Assembly (NCBI RefSeq): GCF_011516645.4
Contig: NZ_CP088285.1
Location: 2,746,501-2,810,500 of the forward strand
Source of the DNA: Bradyrhizobium septentrionale
GTDB taxonomy: Bacteria; Pseudomonadota; Alphaproteobacteria; Rhizobiales; Xanthobacteraceae
DNA: 64,000 nucleotides
Reading direction: 5' to 3'
Part shown: one piece after another, positions 16,758-24,442 of the stretch
Position numbering within the stretch: position 1 is the first letter of the stretch
Layout of the letters: each line of letters starts with the position of its first letter
Position numbers and translations under genes: made by a program
Notes under the pieces: generated by a model
Database searches by the model: none
Told to the model about the DNA's origin: nothing
Seen by the model: the letters and a program-made list of their open reading frames with translations, nothing else

Positions 16758-17273
16758 TTAGTATTCGCGTCTGACGCGCTCCATAGCCTGTCGACTATCC
16801 GCTTTACGATCGTCTTCGACTCTCGCGTCGACAGAGAGCCCCCAATTTTCGCCGTACTTCGCCTTGAGCTGACCGAGCGTCGGTCGCGTCGCCCGGTCTG
16901 CCTCCTCCCTTGCTAGCAGTTGCTCTTTGATGCGATTCTCGCGCGCAGCCCGCTGCTGGATCGGACGCATCTCTGCCTCGCAGGCGTCGTACACCTCCTT
17001 AACCGTTGGCAGCCAATTGCATTGGGTCGGCAACCCCGACATCGGATGCGTGACCACGGTGATCACCTCCTCGGGATAGCGCGCCAGCATTGCGGCTATC
17101 GCAGCTACGTAGGTATTGGGATCGTTGGCGTCACCCTTGCGATAGCAGCCGAGGAGTAGCCTCGCCCGATCCGCCGCGTACCGGCTCCGCGCCTGCTCCT
17201 GGGCCAGCGAAGCTGGCAATTTGCCGACGGAGATCGTCAGCTGCTTGAATGATTGGGCTGGTGACCGTTCCAT
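16758..17273 (-). CDS. hypothetical protein of the element, overlaps DUF1376 gene
   Basis: About 171 residues, no assigned domain. The core DRARLLLGCYRKGDANDPNT, then YVAAIAAMLARYPEEVI and LPTQCNWLPTVKEVYDACE, looks like a conserved protein that follows DUF1376 genes in rhizobial prophage-like elements. The C-terminal third is a charged helix (RENRIKEQLLAREEADRATR). The frame is open from 17318; the ATG at 17273 (MERSPAQSFKQL) is preferred because the residues before it look non-coding. Either choice overlaps the end of the upstream DUF1376 gene in another frame by about 143 bases, which is unusually long. Function unknown; a replication accessory role is suggested only by context. Confidence 0.6.
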   Translation of the reverse strand: MERSPAQSFKQLTISVGKLPASLAQEQARSRYAADRARLLLGCYRKGDANDPNTYVAAIAAMLARYPEEVITVVTHPMSGLPTQCNWLPTVKEVYDACEAEMRPIQQRAARENRIKEQLLAREEADRATRPTLGQLKAKYGENWGLSVDARVEDDRKADSRQAMERVRREY

Positions 17274-17910
17274 TGCTGCCTCCCTTAAGCCGCGCAGCGA
17301 TCCACGCTGACGGGTCAACTACACGATTGCGTTCCGCATCCTCGATGAGGCCGAGCACGATCACGGCGTCGTCGCCGGCTGCTTTCAGGCATTTGCCGAC
17401 GAAAGACCGACATGCGTCTGGGCCTTTGCCGGTCATGGCTGCGATCTTCGCTAGCCCTTCGCTAAACAGCCGCTTCCGATGGTCGGGCGGCGCTTCGGCG
17501 CCAGACGCGTTAGCGTCTGAATCTTTCTTACCTTGGTTAAAGGTAAAAGGTTGCTCTGGCAGGGCTGTAGCATTGCTACAGCTTTGCTGTGCTATTGCTT
17601 TAGCTTTGCCACCCTTTTCGCCCGCCTTTGCTCTCCTTTCGTAGCTCTCACGCGCGCTCGCCAAGTCTTCCTCAACACGCCGAAGTTTCCACCCCGGTTT
17701 GAAGAACTTCTCCAGGACTGGCTTGGCCTTTTTCCATTCGGCGGGTGATGTACGGGCGATACACGCGAGCTGCTCGTCATCGTCCGGTAGGCACCCGGTC
17801 GACCAATAGTGAAAGAGCAGCAGTAGGTAGGAGCCGATTCCAGCCGCCCGCAGATGGCCGGTGTCGCGCAAGAAGTCGCCTATGTGAATCGGCATTTTCG
17901 GTGGGTTCAT
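17131..17910 (-). CDS. DUF1376 (YdaU-like) protein, replication-type gene of mobile element
   Basis: A 259-residue protein beginning with a DUF1376 domain: PIHIGDFLRDTGHLRAAGIG, SYLLLLFHYW and LPDDDEQLACIARTSPAEWK, about residues 6-75. It is followed by a charged linker (SARESYERRAKAGEKGG) and an alpha-helical C-terminus. YdaU-type proteins occupy the replication-initiation slot in lambdoid and rhizobial prophages and related elements, upstream of helicase-loader-like genes. The start ATG at 17910 is supported by an AGAGG Shine-Dalgarno about nine bases upstream and by overlap (ATGA) with a 17-codon ORF; the frame is open further upstream but without signal. The downstream end overlaps the next gene. 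Confidence 0.75.
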   Translation of the reverse strand: MNPPKMPIHIGDFLRDTGHLRAAGIGSYLLLLFHYWSTGCLPDDDEQLACIARTSPAEWKKAKPVLEKFFKPGWKLRRVEEDLASARESYERRAKAGEKGGKAKAIAQQSCSNATALPEQPFTFNQGKKDSDANASGAEAPPDHRKRLFSEGLAKIAAMTGKGPDACRSFVGKCLKAAGDDAVIVLGLIEDAERNRVVDPSAWIAARLKGGSNGTVTSPIIQAADDLRRQIASFAGPGAGAEPVRGGSGEATPRLLSQG

Positions 17911-17960
17911 TCGGAGAACCTCTCGTTCCGGCACGCATCGATGATGGTCGCTCCGCTCAT
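17907..17960 (-). CDS. 17-codon micro-ORF bridging two genes
   Basis: ATG at 17960 overlaps the TGA of the upstream 67-residue gene (TGATG), and its own TGA overlaps the ATG of the DUF1376 gene (ATGA). The product would be MSGATIIDACRNERFSE. The ribosome-binding AGAGG for the DUF1376 gene lies inside it. It may be a real leader peptide or just the bridge for translational reinitiation. No similarity can be judged at this length. Confidence 0.35.
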   Translation of the reverse strand: MSGATIIDACRNERFSE

Positions 17961-18163
17961 CAGCGCACCTCACTTTTAAGGCCGGCCAGATTGGCGATCA
18001 CGTCAGCGATAGCAGGGGCGACGCCCACTCGGGACGCAACAGACTGGCCGGCACGGATGCTCGACTGGACCGTGCTTAGCTCGACCGTGACCGGCCGCCA
18101 CGAGAATAGCAGGCGGTTGGAAATTAATTGAATATCGTCGAGGCGCTTGCTATTCGACTTCAC
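17960..18163 (-). CDS. small hypothetical protein of the element
   Basis: A 67-residue protein beginning at GTG 18163. The GTG is chosen because AGAGGAG lies eight bases upstream, whereas the longer open frame (to 18304) has no such site and looks non-coding. The sequence KSNSKRLDDIQLISNRLLFS and the later SSIRAGQSVASRVGVAPAIA suggest two helices, with no known domain. It sits between the AlpA-like regulator and the DUF1376 gene and ends by overlapping the 17-codon ORF, so it is probably part of the same transcript. Confidence 0.5.
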   Translation of the reverse strand: MKSNSKRLDDIQLISNRLLFSWRPVTVELSTVQSSIRAGQSVASRVGVAPAIADVIANLAGLKSEVR

Positions 18164-18245
18164 GTTCAAAACTCCTCTGAGCCCGGTATGCACGATTGAT
18201 CCTGCAAAGACGGATCGTGCCGCCGGGCGTGGTTTTGGGGATGAG

Positions 18246-18461
18246 CTAGACCGCATTCGCAAGGGGCAACGAGGCCAGCCATGCTTCGGCATCCGCGCGA
18301 GCAATGATTGTCTTCGATCCGAGTTTGCGGATTTTCAGCCTACCGGACTTGATCTCGCTGTAAGTTTTCGTCTTGCCGACGCAGTACGAGCGACAAAACT
18401 GATCGATCGTCATGGCAGCGGGGAGAGAAACAGCCAGGTCGGCAGCTAGTTGTTGACCCAT
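18246..18461 (-). CDS. AlpA/excisionase-like MerR-type HTH protein
   Basis: A 71-residue DNA-binding protein. The core MTIDQFCRSYCVGKTKTYSE, then IKSGRLKIRKLGSKTIIARA and DAEAWLASLP, is the standard helix-turn-helix-17/AlpA pattern: an N-terminal HTH, a KIRKLG-type wing and a final helix with WLASL. Such proteins act as excisionases or activators of integrase in P4-like satellites and integrative elements. The ATG at 18461 has AGAGG six bases upstream; the TTG two codons before is unlikely. It reads in the same direction as the integrase and lies about 1.2 kb from it. Confidence 0.8.
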   Translation of the reverse strand: MGQQLAADLAVSLPAAMTIDQFCRSYCVGKTKTYSEIKSGRLKIRKLGSKTIIARADAEAWLASLPLANAV

Positions 18462-18608
18462 GCACAACCTCTTCTTCGCGCTCGTTCGCGGGATTGCGCT
18501 ACGAGTTCTTGCGGAGAAATGAGGCCGGTGATCGGACTAGTCTAATGGTCCGGAATTAGCCGAGCGGGGCGCGGATATAAATAAACTTATTCAATGGGTT
18601 ATATTGAG

Positions 18609-19568
18609 CTACTGATGCCGCTGCTTTTTTCGCTGTCCGAGAGCCTGCCTGATTTGCCTGTCAGACACATGCGATTCGATCCCAACTGCTGCGAGAGCTT
18701 CGTTGGCGAACTTTGCGAACGCGCTAAGCTGACTTTTGGTGGGATCGGGATCGTACCGACGGCGCCCCTTGCTGATACCAAGTTTGTCCCAGATGCGATC
18801 GACGGATCTCGCATAGTCGCGATAGAGCGATGGTGGTGCACCGCGCATGAATGAGTGTGCGGGGATTCGGAGCGTGTCGGCGAGTATCCTGAAAAGCGAG
18901 ATGTCCTTCGGCAGTTTGCCCTCGATCGTCATCTCGCACTTGCGCCTGGTTTCAGCGTCGAGCTCCTCCCAAAGCAATGTGCAGGTGTCTCTTGAGACAG
19001 GACCCATTGATCCCTCCTCACGAACCCAACCCAACCCGGCGCTCGGTTCTCGATCTGCGTCCCGCGCGAATAGCACAGCGTAGGCGGCGTCGGCGCGGAC
19101 CTTGGGGGAAAGGCGCGGCAAGGTGGCAGCCATCGCGTCGAGCACCGAGAAGAATGTGCTGGTGTCGAAAAAGCCGCACGCCAGTGGGCGCTCTACAGAT
19201 TTGTTCAGCAGATGCTTGGAACTTGGGGGAAGCCGATCAACTTCGCCCACGAAGGAATCGAGCCTGCGGCACAACCCTTCGGCAGCACGCTTACCTACAT
19301 CGATACGACCGCGGGCCATATCTCTCCGAAGTTTTTCCAAATGTACCGATGCCGCTAAATCCAACGTTTCTTTTATGGCCCTTCCTGCTCGCGCCCTTCC
19401 TATCCCCTTCTTTGCAAGAATGGTCATCATTCGGCCCGAGGCCGAACGAATTGTAGCTTGGTCGAAATGAGAGCTGCTGAGCCGGAGTCGATCGCAAAAA
19501 TCCTGGAGAAGGATCGGATTTATCGGAGCACTCAATCCGCGGGGGGAAGTTCTTCGGGTGTTAGCCAT
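18609..19568 (-). CDS. uncharacterised 319-residue protein of the element
   Basis: I do not recognise this family. The protein is soluble, without signal peptide or membrane helix, basic at both ends (MANTRRTSPRGL; RQALGQRKKQRHQ) and rich in helix-forming residues. Features: KKGIGRARAGRAIKETLDLA (residues about 54-73), LWEELDAETRRKCEMTIEGK (about 198-217) and YARSVDRIWDKLGISKGRRR near residue 255. The C-terminal SDRQIRQALGQRK may be a DNA-binding tail. It lies between the integrase and the AlpA-like regulator, a common cargo slot. The two cysteines and scattered acidic residues show no catalytic motif. Function unknown. Confidence 0.6.
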   Translation of the reverse strand: MANTRRTSPRGLSAPINPILLQDFCDRLRLSSSHFDQATIRSASGRMMTILAKKGIGRARAGRAIKETLDLAASVHLEKLRRDMARGRIDVGKRAAEGLCRRLDSFVGEVDRLPPSSKHLLNKSVERPLACGFFDTSTFFSVLDAMAATLPRLSPKVRADAAYAVLFARDADREPSAGLGWVREEGSMGPVSRDTCTLLWEELDAETRRKCEMTIEGKLPKDISLFRILADTLRIPAHSFMRGAPPSLYRDYARSVDRIWDKLGISKGRRRYDPDPTKSQLSAFAKFANEALAAVGIESHVSDRQIRQALGQRKKQRHQ

Positions 19569-19655
19569 TGCTTTTGGCGCATCACGATTTCAGCGGGCCT
19601 TTGCCGGCCATCTCGAATCGGGCACCGATGCGGCTGTTGCCTCCTAGAGACCGGA

Positions 19656-20903
19656 TCACACTGATGCCGCCTTGAATTCAACTACGCGCCCGCCTTGGCG
19701 CAATGTGTCGCAATAGTCGGCCCACCACTGCATCATCTTCACGCGCTCATCCCAATAGTCGCCGCGCGCATAGGCCCTGCGCACCGCGTTGGGTTCGATG
19801 TGCGCCAGCGCCGCCTCAATGCCATTGACGCTCCATCGGCCGCTTTCGTTGGCGAGGGTGGAAAACGTCGACCGGAAACCGTGCGCGCTCGCCTCGTCCT
19901 GGGAGAACCCGATGCGCCGCAGCGCGCCGTTCAGCGTGTTCTCGCTGATCGGCCGCTTCACACTACGCAGACCCGGAAACACCAGTCCGGCGGCGCCGTG
20001 CCCGGTGATCGGATGCAGCGTTTTCAGGATCGCCACAGCTTGCGTCGACAGCGGAATGCGGTGCGGCCGGCGCATCTTCGTTCGCTGGGCAGGAACCTCC
20101 CACGCGCAACCGTCAAGATCGAACTCCCTCCAAGTTGCGTGTCTCAGTTCGCCGGGACGGCAGGCGAGCAGCGCAATGAGTTGCAGCGCGGCCTTCGTGG
20201 TCGGCTGCCCCATGAAGCCCTCGATGGCCCGTAACAGTCCACCGAACGCCTTCGGATCGGTGATCGCGGCGCGGTGTTGCGGCTTCGGTGAAGCGATTGC
20301 GCCGCGCAGGGCTAGTGTCGGATCGTTGTCCGCGCGTGCGGTGGCGACGGCATGGCGAAACACCGCGCCGATGGTTGCCCGCAGCCGCTTGGCCGTCTCG
20401 AGCTTGCCGGCCGCTTCCAGCGGCTGAAGAACCCGGAGGATCTCGCCGGCTGAGATGTCGGCAATAGGCAGGGATCCCAGATCGGCCTTGGCAAGACCTA
20501 ACAGCCATTCCAGCTTGCCCGCGGTCGCGGCCGCGACCCCTTCGCGCTGCTTCTTGGCGAACAGCTCGGCCGCGATCACCGAGAACGCGTTCGAGTGAGC
20601 CTCCGCGCGGGCAGCCTTCACCTGCCGCTTCCGGGTCGCCGGGTCCACTCCGTCGCGGACGAGGCCCGCCGCCTCATCCCTCCGCTTCCTGGCTGCTTCC
20701 AGCGGCACGCCGGCCGGATCCTTGCCATAGGGCCCTATTGCCAGTCGCTTGCGCTTGCCGCCAAACCGGTAGGCGTAGTTCCAGAGCTTCCCGCCCGTCG
20801 GCGTCAGCCATAATTGCAGGCCACCACCGTCAGATAAAATCGCCAGCTTCTCGCCAGGCTTAGCGTGCTTGATGGCCTTGTCCGTTAGTTTGGCGCCCGC
20901 CAT
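19656..20903 (-). CDS. int: P4-type tyrosine integrase
   Basis: Site-specific recombinase that integrates and excises the element at tRNA-Thr. The N-terminal arm-DNA-binding domain (DUF4102) is LTDKAIKHAKPGEK through LSDGGGLQLWLTPTGGKLW (residues 6-41). The core-binding domain spans about 105-200. The catalytic domain has Arg249 in CRPGELR, His341-x-x-Arg344 in HGFR, His368 in ALAH and the nucleophile Tyr378 in RRAYARGDY, with MQWWADY following as in P4 integrases. All residues are present, so the enzyme should be active. The start ATG is preceded by GCGAGGA. It reads away from the tRNA 3' end, 189 bases from the encoded CCA, which is the classic position for this family. Confidence 0.93.
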   Translation of the reverse strand: MAGAKLTDKAIKHAKPGEKLAILSDGGGLQLWLTPTGGKLWNYAYRFGGKRKRLAIGPYGKDPAGVPLEAARKRRDEAAGLVRDGVDPATRKRQVKAARAEAHSNAFSVIAAELFAKKQREGVAAATAGKLEWLLGLAKADLGSLPIADISAGEILRVLQPLEAAGKLETAKRLRATIGAVFRHAVATARADNDPTLALRGAIASPKPQHRAAITDPKAFGGLLRAIEGFMGQPTTKAALQLIALLACRPGELRHATWREFDLDGCAWEVPAQRTKMRRPHRIPLSTQAVAILKTLHPITGHGAAGLVFPGLRSVKRPISENTLNGALRRIGFSQDEASAHGFRSTFSTLANESGRWSVNGIEAALAHIEPNAVRRAYARGDYWDERVKMMQWWADYCDTLRQGGRVVEFKAASV

Positions 20904-21091
20904 GTTCCTCGCTCCGAAGTGTGGTCTTTTCGGAATCGCCCGCAGAGTCGAGCACCACCTAAAGAACCACAGTTTTCGTGGCTGTCAACGAACGGGAAAG
21001 AACAGGAGCGAACAGAATAGTACAAAAGATCACTGTTTTCAGTGTCTTGCATATCCAAAATGAACGGTGGAGAACGGTGGCGGATGGGAGG
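20904..21091. other. probable attachment-region DNA between integrase and tRNA
   Basis: 188 bases of intergenic DNA between the integrase start and the tRNA-Thr 3' end. It should contain the integrase promoter and arm-type binding sites. GTGGTCTTTTCGG (20921-20933) is close to the reverse complement of CGAAAAGGACCAC at 7583-7595. No exact copy of the tRNA 3' end was found at the left side, so the attachment site is not defined. Confidence 0.35.
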
Positions 21092-21167
21092 TGGTGCCGC
21101 AAGAGGGATTCGAACCCCCGACCCCGTCATTACGAATGACGTGCTCTACCGACTGAGCTATTGCGGC
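21092..21167 (-). tRNA. tRNA-Thr (anticodon CGT)
   Basis: A 76-nt cloverleaf including an encoded CCA. The acceptor stem GCCGCAA pairs with TTGCGGC. D arm GCTC/GAGC with AGTCGGTA loop. Anticodon stem CGTCA/TGACG with loop TTCGTAA, giving anticodon CGT (reads ACG, threonine). T arm GGGGG with TTCGAAT. All stems are intact. Its 3' end faces the P4-type integrase, so it is the likely integration site. Confidence 0.95.
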
Positions 21168-21274
21168 GAACCGTTCGGCTACGCCTGATAATTCGCGCCA
21201 CCTGATATCGGGCATGACCCCGATTGGCAAGAAGCTGCGGTTATATAACCGCACAGCCGTTACCTAACCGCGAA

Positions 21275-23047
21275 TTAGCTGCCCAAACGCGCCAGAAATC
21301 CGCGCCAGCCGCCGATCTGGGCCTTGGGCGGGCCGATTTGTTCCGCAAATTCGTCCACGGGGCCGTCCTCGTGGACCCCGGGGTCGTCGGGGGCCCGGAT
21401 GATCGGGATCACGGCCGGGATTGGCGCCGGCGTGGCCTTGGGCAGGTCGGTCCGGGAGCGGAACAGGGGAGCCGGGGGCGCCGGTTCGGCGGCCGGCGGC
21501 AGGGCGGGCTCCGCTGCGGTGGGTTCGGCCGGGGCCGGCTCGGCCTCGATGGCGGCCGGCAGCGGGGCGTTATCCTGCACGGGCGGCGTGGCCGGCTCCA
21601 AGGGCTTCATCTCGACCGGCTTCATCTCGACCGGCTTGACCTCAACCGGCTCAACCGGCTTGGCCGCCGCCGGCTCGCTGGCCACCTCCTTGGGCGGTTC
21701 GACCCGCCGCGGCGCCAGCATCGCCTCCTCGAAGGGCGAGGGCTCGATCGCATGGCCCTTGTCGGACGGCAGCGCCGCCACCGGCGTCTGCCACTGGAAG
21801 GCATCGAGACGCCCGGTGACCGGCGACACCGGGCGCCAGCGATCCGAGACATAGCCGTCCGCGGTCCACACCGGATCGTGCAGCGCGCGCACCGCGCGCA
21901 AGGTCCAGGCCCGCGCTCGGCCGCTGTCGCCGTGCTCGGTGCGCTCGATCTCCGCCATCAGCAGCGCGACGCGCTGCGTCGGCGCAGCAATGAACGGCTC
22001 CAGCGCCGCACGCGCCTTCGCAAATTCGGACGCATCGATCGCAGCGCGCGCGATCGCCAGCGCGCCTTCGATATGGCCTGGAGTCTTCGCCGCCAGCGTC
22101 TCGACGCGCACCAGGCGCTGGCGCGCGGCATCGCCGAGCCGGACATGGGAATAGGCATCGGCGAGATCGGGATGCGGTTGCACGAGCCACGCGGTCTCGA
22201 CGATGCGCATCGCACGGCGCACCTGATGCGCCTCGCTCTCGAATTTGGCTGCGAGCACGGCGGCCGGAATCAACGTCGGCGCCAGCTTGACCGCCTCCAT
22301 CGCGCTCGCGCGCGACAGGTCGCGATCGACAGTCTCGAACTCCAGTGCGCGCGCCGTCAGCAGCACGCCGCGCTGCCGCCGATAGGTCGCCTTGTCGATC
22401 AGTCCGGCGGTCTGGTTGTTGTCGATGATCGACAGCGCGCCGGCCCAATCGCCCTTGGCGCAGCAGAAGCCGAGTACCGCATGCGAGGCCCATGACGACG
22501 ATGGCGACATTTTCAGCGCTTCCTCGGCGATCATCACGGCCGCCACCGGATCGTCGGCGCGCTGCGCCTCGATGAACAGACCGCGCAGGCCGAGCAACCG
22601 CGTGTCCGGACGCTCGGCCATGGCGCGGAAGGCGCGCTGCGCCCCGTCGCGGTCGCCGTCGAGCTGCGCCGATTGCGCGTGCAGCAACAGCGCCAGCGGA
22701 TCGCTGGCGGCATGGCGCCGCGCCACTTCGGCATGCGCGCGGGCGCCTGCGGAATCACCATGCCCGATCGCGAGCAGGCCTTGCGTGATGGCATGACGGC
22801 CGCGGGCGTGACGCCGTTCGCGCCTGCCACGACGGATGTGGCCGGGGATCTTCCACAGCCCGCGCAGGATCACGCCCGCCACCATCGCGACGACGATGAC
22901 GATGCCGAGCAGGTACATCGGCTGCTTGGACGTCAGGCGGAAGCCGCCCCATGACATCACGAGATCGCCGGGCTGATCGGCCATCCAGGCCGCGCCCGCT
23001 GCAGCGAGCGCGATCAGCAGCAGGAACAGAATGATCCGGATCATCAA
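21275..23047 (-). CDS. hemY: HemY-like membrane protein with TPR repeats
   Basis: Inner-membrane protein of the proteobacterial HemY family; the name comes from its position in the hem operon, and no catalytic activity is established. Two N-terminal transmembrane helices (IILFLLLIALAAAGAAW and YLLGIVIVVAMVAGVIL) bracket a short periplasmic loop with QPGDLVMSWGGFRL, the HemY_N signature. The cytoplasmic region to about residue 420 is helical TPR repeats. The last 170 residues are a Pro/Glu/Ala-rich tail with an imperfect repeat KPVEPVEVKPVEMKPVEMKP, probably disordered and more typical of rhizobia. It lies 17 bases downstream of the Mic60-like gene on the same strand, so co-transcribed. Confidence 0.88.
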   Translation of the reverse strand: MMIRIILFLLLIALAAAGAAWMADQPGDLVMSWGGFRLTSKQPMYLLGIVIVVAMVAGVILRGLWKIPGHIRRGRRERRHARGRHAITQGLLAIGHGDSAGARAHAEVARRHAASDPLALLLHAQSAQLDGDRDGAQRAFRAMAERPDTRLLGLRGLFIEAQRADDPVAAVMIAEEALKMSPSSSWASHAVLGFCCAKGDWAGALSIIDNNQTAGLIDKATYRRQRGVLLTARALEFETVDRDLSRASAMEAVKLAPTLIPAAVLAAKFESEAHQVRRAMRIVETAWLVQPHPDLADAYSHVRLGDAARQRLVRVETLAAKTPGHIEGALAIARAAIDASEFAKARAALEPFIAAPTQRVALLMAEIERTEHGDSGRARAWTLRAVRALHDPVWTADGYVSDRWRPVSPVTGRLDAFQWQTPVAALPSDKGHAIEPSPFEEAMLAPRRVEPPKEVASEPAAAKPVEPVEVKPVEMKPVEMKPLEPATPPVQDNAPLPAAIEAEPAPAEPTAAEPALPPAAEPAPPAPLFRSRTDLPKATPAPIPAVIPIIRAPDDPGVHEDGPVDEFAEQIGPPKAQIGGWRGFLARLGS

Positions 23048-23064
23048 GAACCTATTGCAAAGAT

Positions 23065-24321
23065 TTACTGGTTGACCGTGGCGAGCGCCGCCATGGCGTT
23101 GTCGGCAAATTTACGCGACGCGTCGAGCGCGGCGCGGCGCGCGTCCACCTTGTTGAGCCAGGCTTGCGCCGCGGTGCGATCGGCCGGCGGCAGCGACTTC
23201 AACTCACGCTCGGTCAATGCGAGGTCATTATGCACGGCGGCCGATGTCACGCGCGCGACGATGCTGCCGCGATCGGTCCCCGTGCCATCGGTCCGCTCGA
23301 TGCGGATCAGCTTGGAGGCGCCGGCCTGCAAACGATCGACCAGCCCGGCACTCGCCGTCGCCGCTTCCGGCGCCGGCGGCGCCAGTTGCGGCACGATCTC
23401 GATCAGCTCGCGGCACAGCGCGTTCGGGCTCGGCACACCTGACGTCGCGAACGTCTCGAGCGGCTTCAGCATCGCGGGATCGTCGGCGAGCGTTTTCGCG
23501 GTCTCGAGCGCGGAGGCAAAGGGATCGCCATGGCGAACCGCGACGTCGAGCAGCGATGCCGCCACCACGCGGCGCAGCGGCGCATCGTCCGCCTTCGCCT
23601 CGGCCTTGGTGTCGGCGATCTTGCTGTCCTGTCTGGCGATCGCGGCGCCCTGCGCCTTCACCGCACCCTCGATCTTGTCGATGCGCGCCGTGATGCCCGA
23701 GATGTCCGGCGCAGCTGCGCCATCGCGCGGTGCGGCTTTCGCGTCGTTGACCGCTGCGGCAAGCTTGTCGGATTGCGCCCGCGTTGCGGCAAGCTCGGTG
23801 CGCAGTGCGGCGATCGATTTGTCGAGCGCCTCCAGCCGCGCCGTCGCCGCGGGATCGGCAGAAGCCGTGGCCGGCCGGCTGGCCTTTGCTTCGAGCGCGG
23901 CCAGGCGCGTGCCGAGTTCGTCGATCGTTACCGCGCCGGGCTGCGGCGCCGAGGCCGTCTGCACCGCGGGCCAGCCGAGCAGCGAGCCGACCCCGATCAC
24001 CAGCGCCGCCGCGACTGCGCCCGATACCGGCGCCACCACCCAGGGCGACACCGGCCGCGCCGGCTCAGTGTCCCGCGCCACGGAGGCGGTCTCGGGCTGC
24101 GGCTCCGCCTGAGGCGCAGCTTCGGGCTGGGGCTCGGCTGCAGCCGCGGCAGCGTCCGCCTCGGCAGCCTCGTTGACAGCTTCCTTGGGAGCCTCCTCGG
24201 CCCCCTCCGTCTTGGGCGGCTCGCTGGAGACCTCGGTCGCCTCAAGATCGATGGTCGGCGGCGCGCGCTTGGGCCGGGAATCCGGCGAAGGTCCTGGGTC
24301 GTCGGGCCTTTCTTCAGCCAT
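23065..24321 (-). CDS. Mic60/mitofilin-like inner-membrane protein
   Basis: A 418-residue protein of the alphaproteobacterial COG4223/mitofilin family, the bacterial relative of mitochondrial Mic60, which shapes inner membranes. A disordered acidic, Ala/Pro/Glu-rich N-terminus (about 1-90) is followed by one transmembrane helix (VAPVSGAVAAALVIGVG), a long coiled coil (about 140-260, with LEALDKSIAALRTELAATRA) and a C-terminal mitofilin-type domain from about residue 300, with PNALCRELIEIVPQL and IARVTSAAVHNDLALTERE. The neighbours hemY and hemD match the known alphaproteobacterial arrangement of mic60 beside heme genes. The start ATG follows AGGACCCCCTGCG. A degenerate dispersed repeat lies between it and hemD. 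Confidence 0.85.
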   Translation of the reverse strand: MAEERPDDPGPSPDSRPKRAPPTIDLEATEVSSEPPKTEGAEEAPKEAVNEAAEADAAAAAAEPQPEAAPQAEPQPETASVARDTEPARPVSPWVVAPVSGAVAAALVIGVGSLLGWPAVQTASAPQPGAVTIDELGTRLAALEAKASRPATASADPAATARLEALDKSIAALRTELAATRAQSDKLAAAVNDAKAAPRDGAAAPDISGITARIDKIEGAVKAQGAAIARQDSKIADTKAEAKADDAPLRRVVAASLLDVAVRHGDPFASALETAKTLADDPAMLKPLETFATSGVPSPNALCRELIEIVPQLAPPAPEAATASAGLVDRLQAGASKLIRIERTDGTGTDRGSIVARVTSAAVHNDLALTERELKSLPPADRTAAQAWLNKVDARRAALDASRKFADNAMAALATVNQ

Positions 24322-24378
24322 CGCAGGGGGTCCTCAAAACTATTGGCCGCACATTCTAGCAGAATCGGCCGAAGTTCT

Positions 24379-24420
24379 TAGAGCACGATCCGAAAAACCG
24401 GGCACCGCCTAACATCATGT
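24379..24420. repeat. dispersed repeat family B, degenerate copy
   Basis: TAGAGCACGATCCGAAAAAC and the bases that follow match the first half of the family seen at 27437-27487 and 60952-61000; the second half has decayed. It lies between the Mic60-like gene and hemD. Confidence 0.45.
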
Positions 24421-24442
24421 CCAGACGAAAGAATTATGCCGC

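Noticed and set aside
7311..21167. A complete prophage
   Set aside because: Integrase, AlpA and DUF1376 genes are present, but no capsid, portal, terminase, tail or lysis gene was found.
21224..22495. A 423-codon plus-strand frame opposite hemY
   Set aside because: Antisense, Arg/Gly-rich, no domain; hemY fits the known family on the minus strand.
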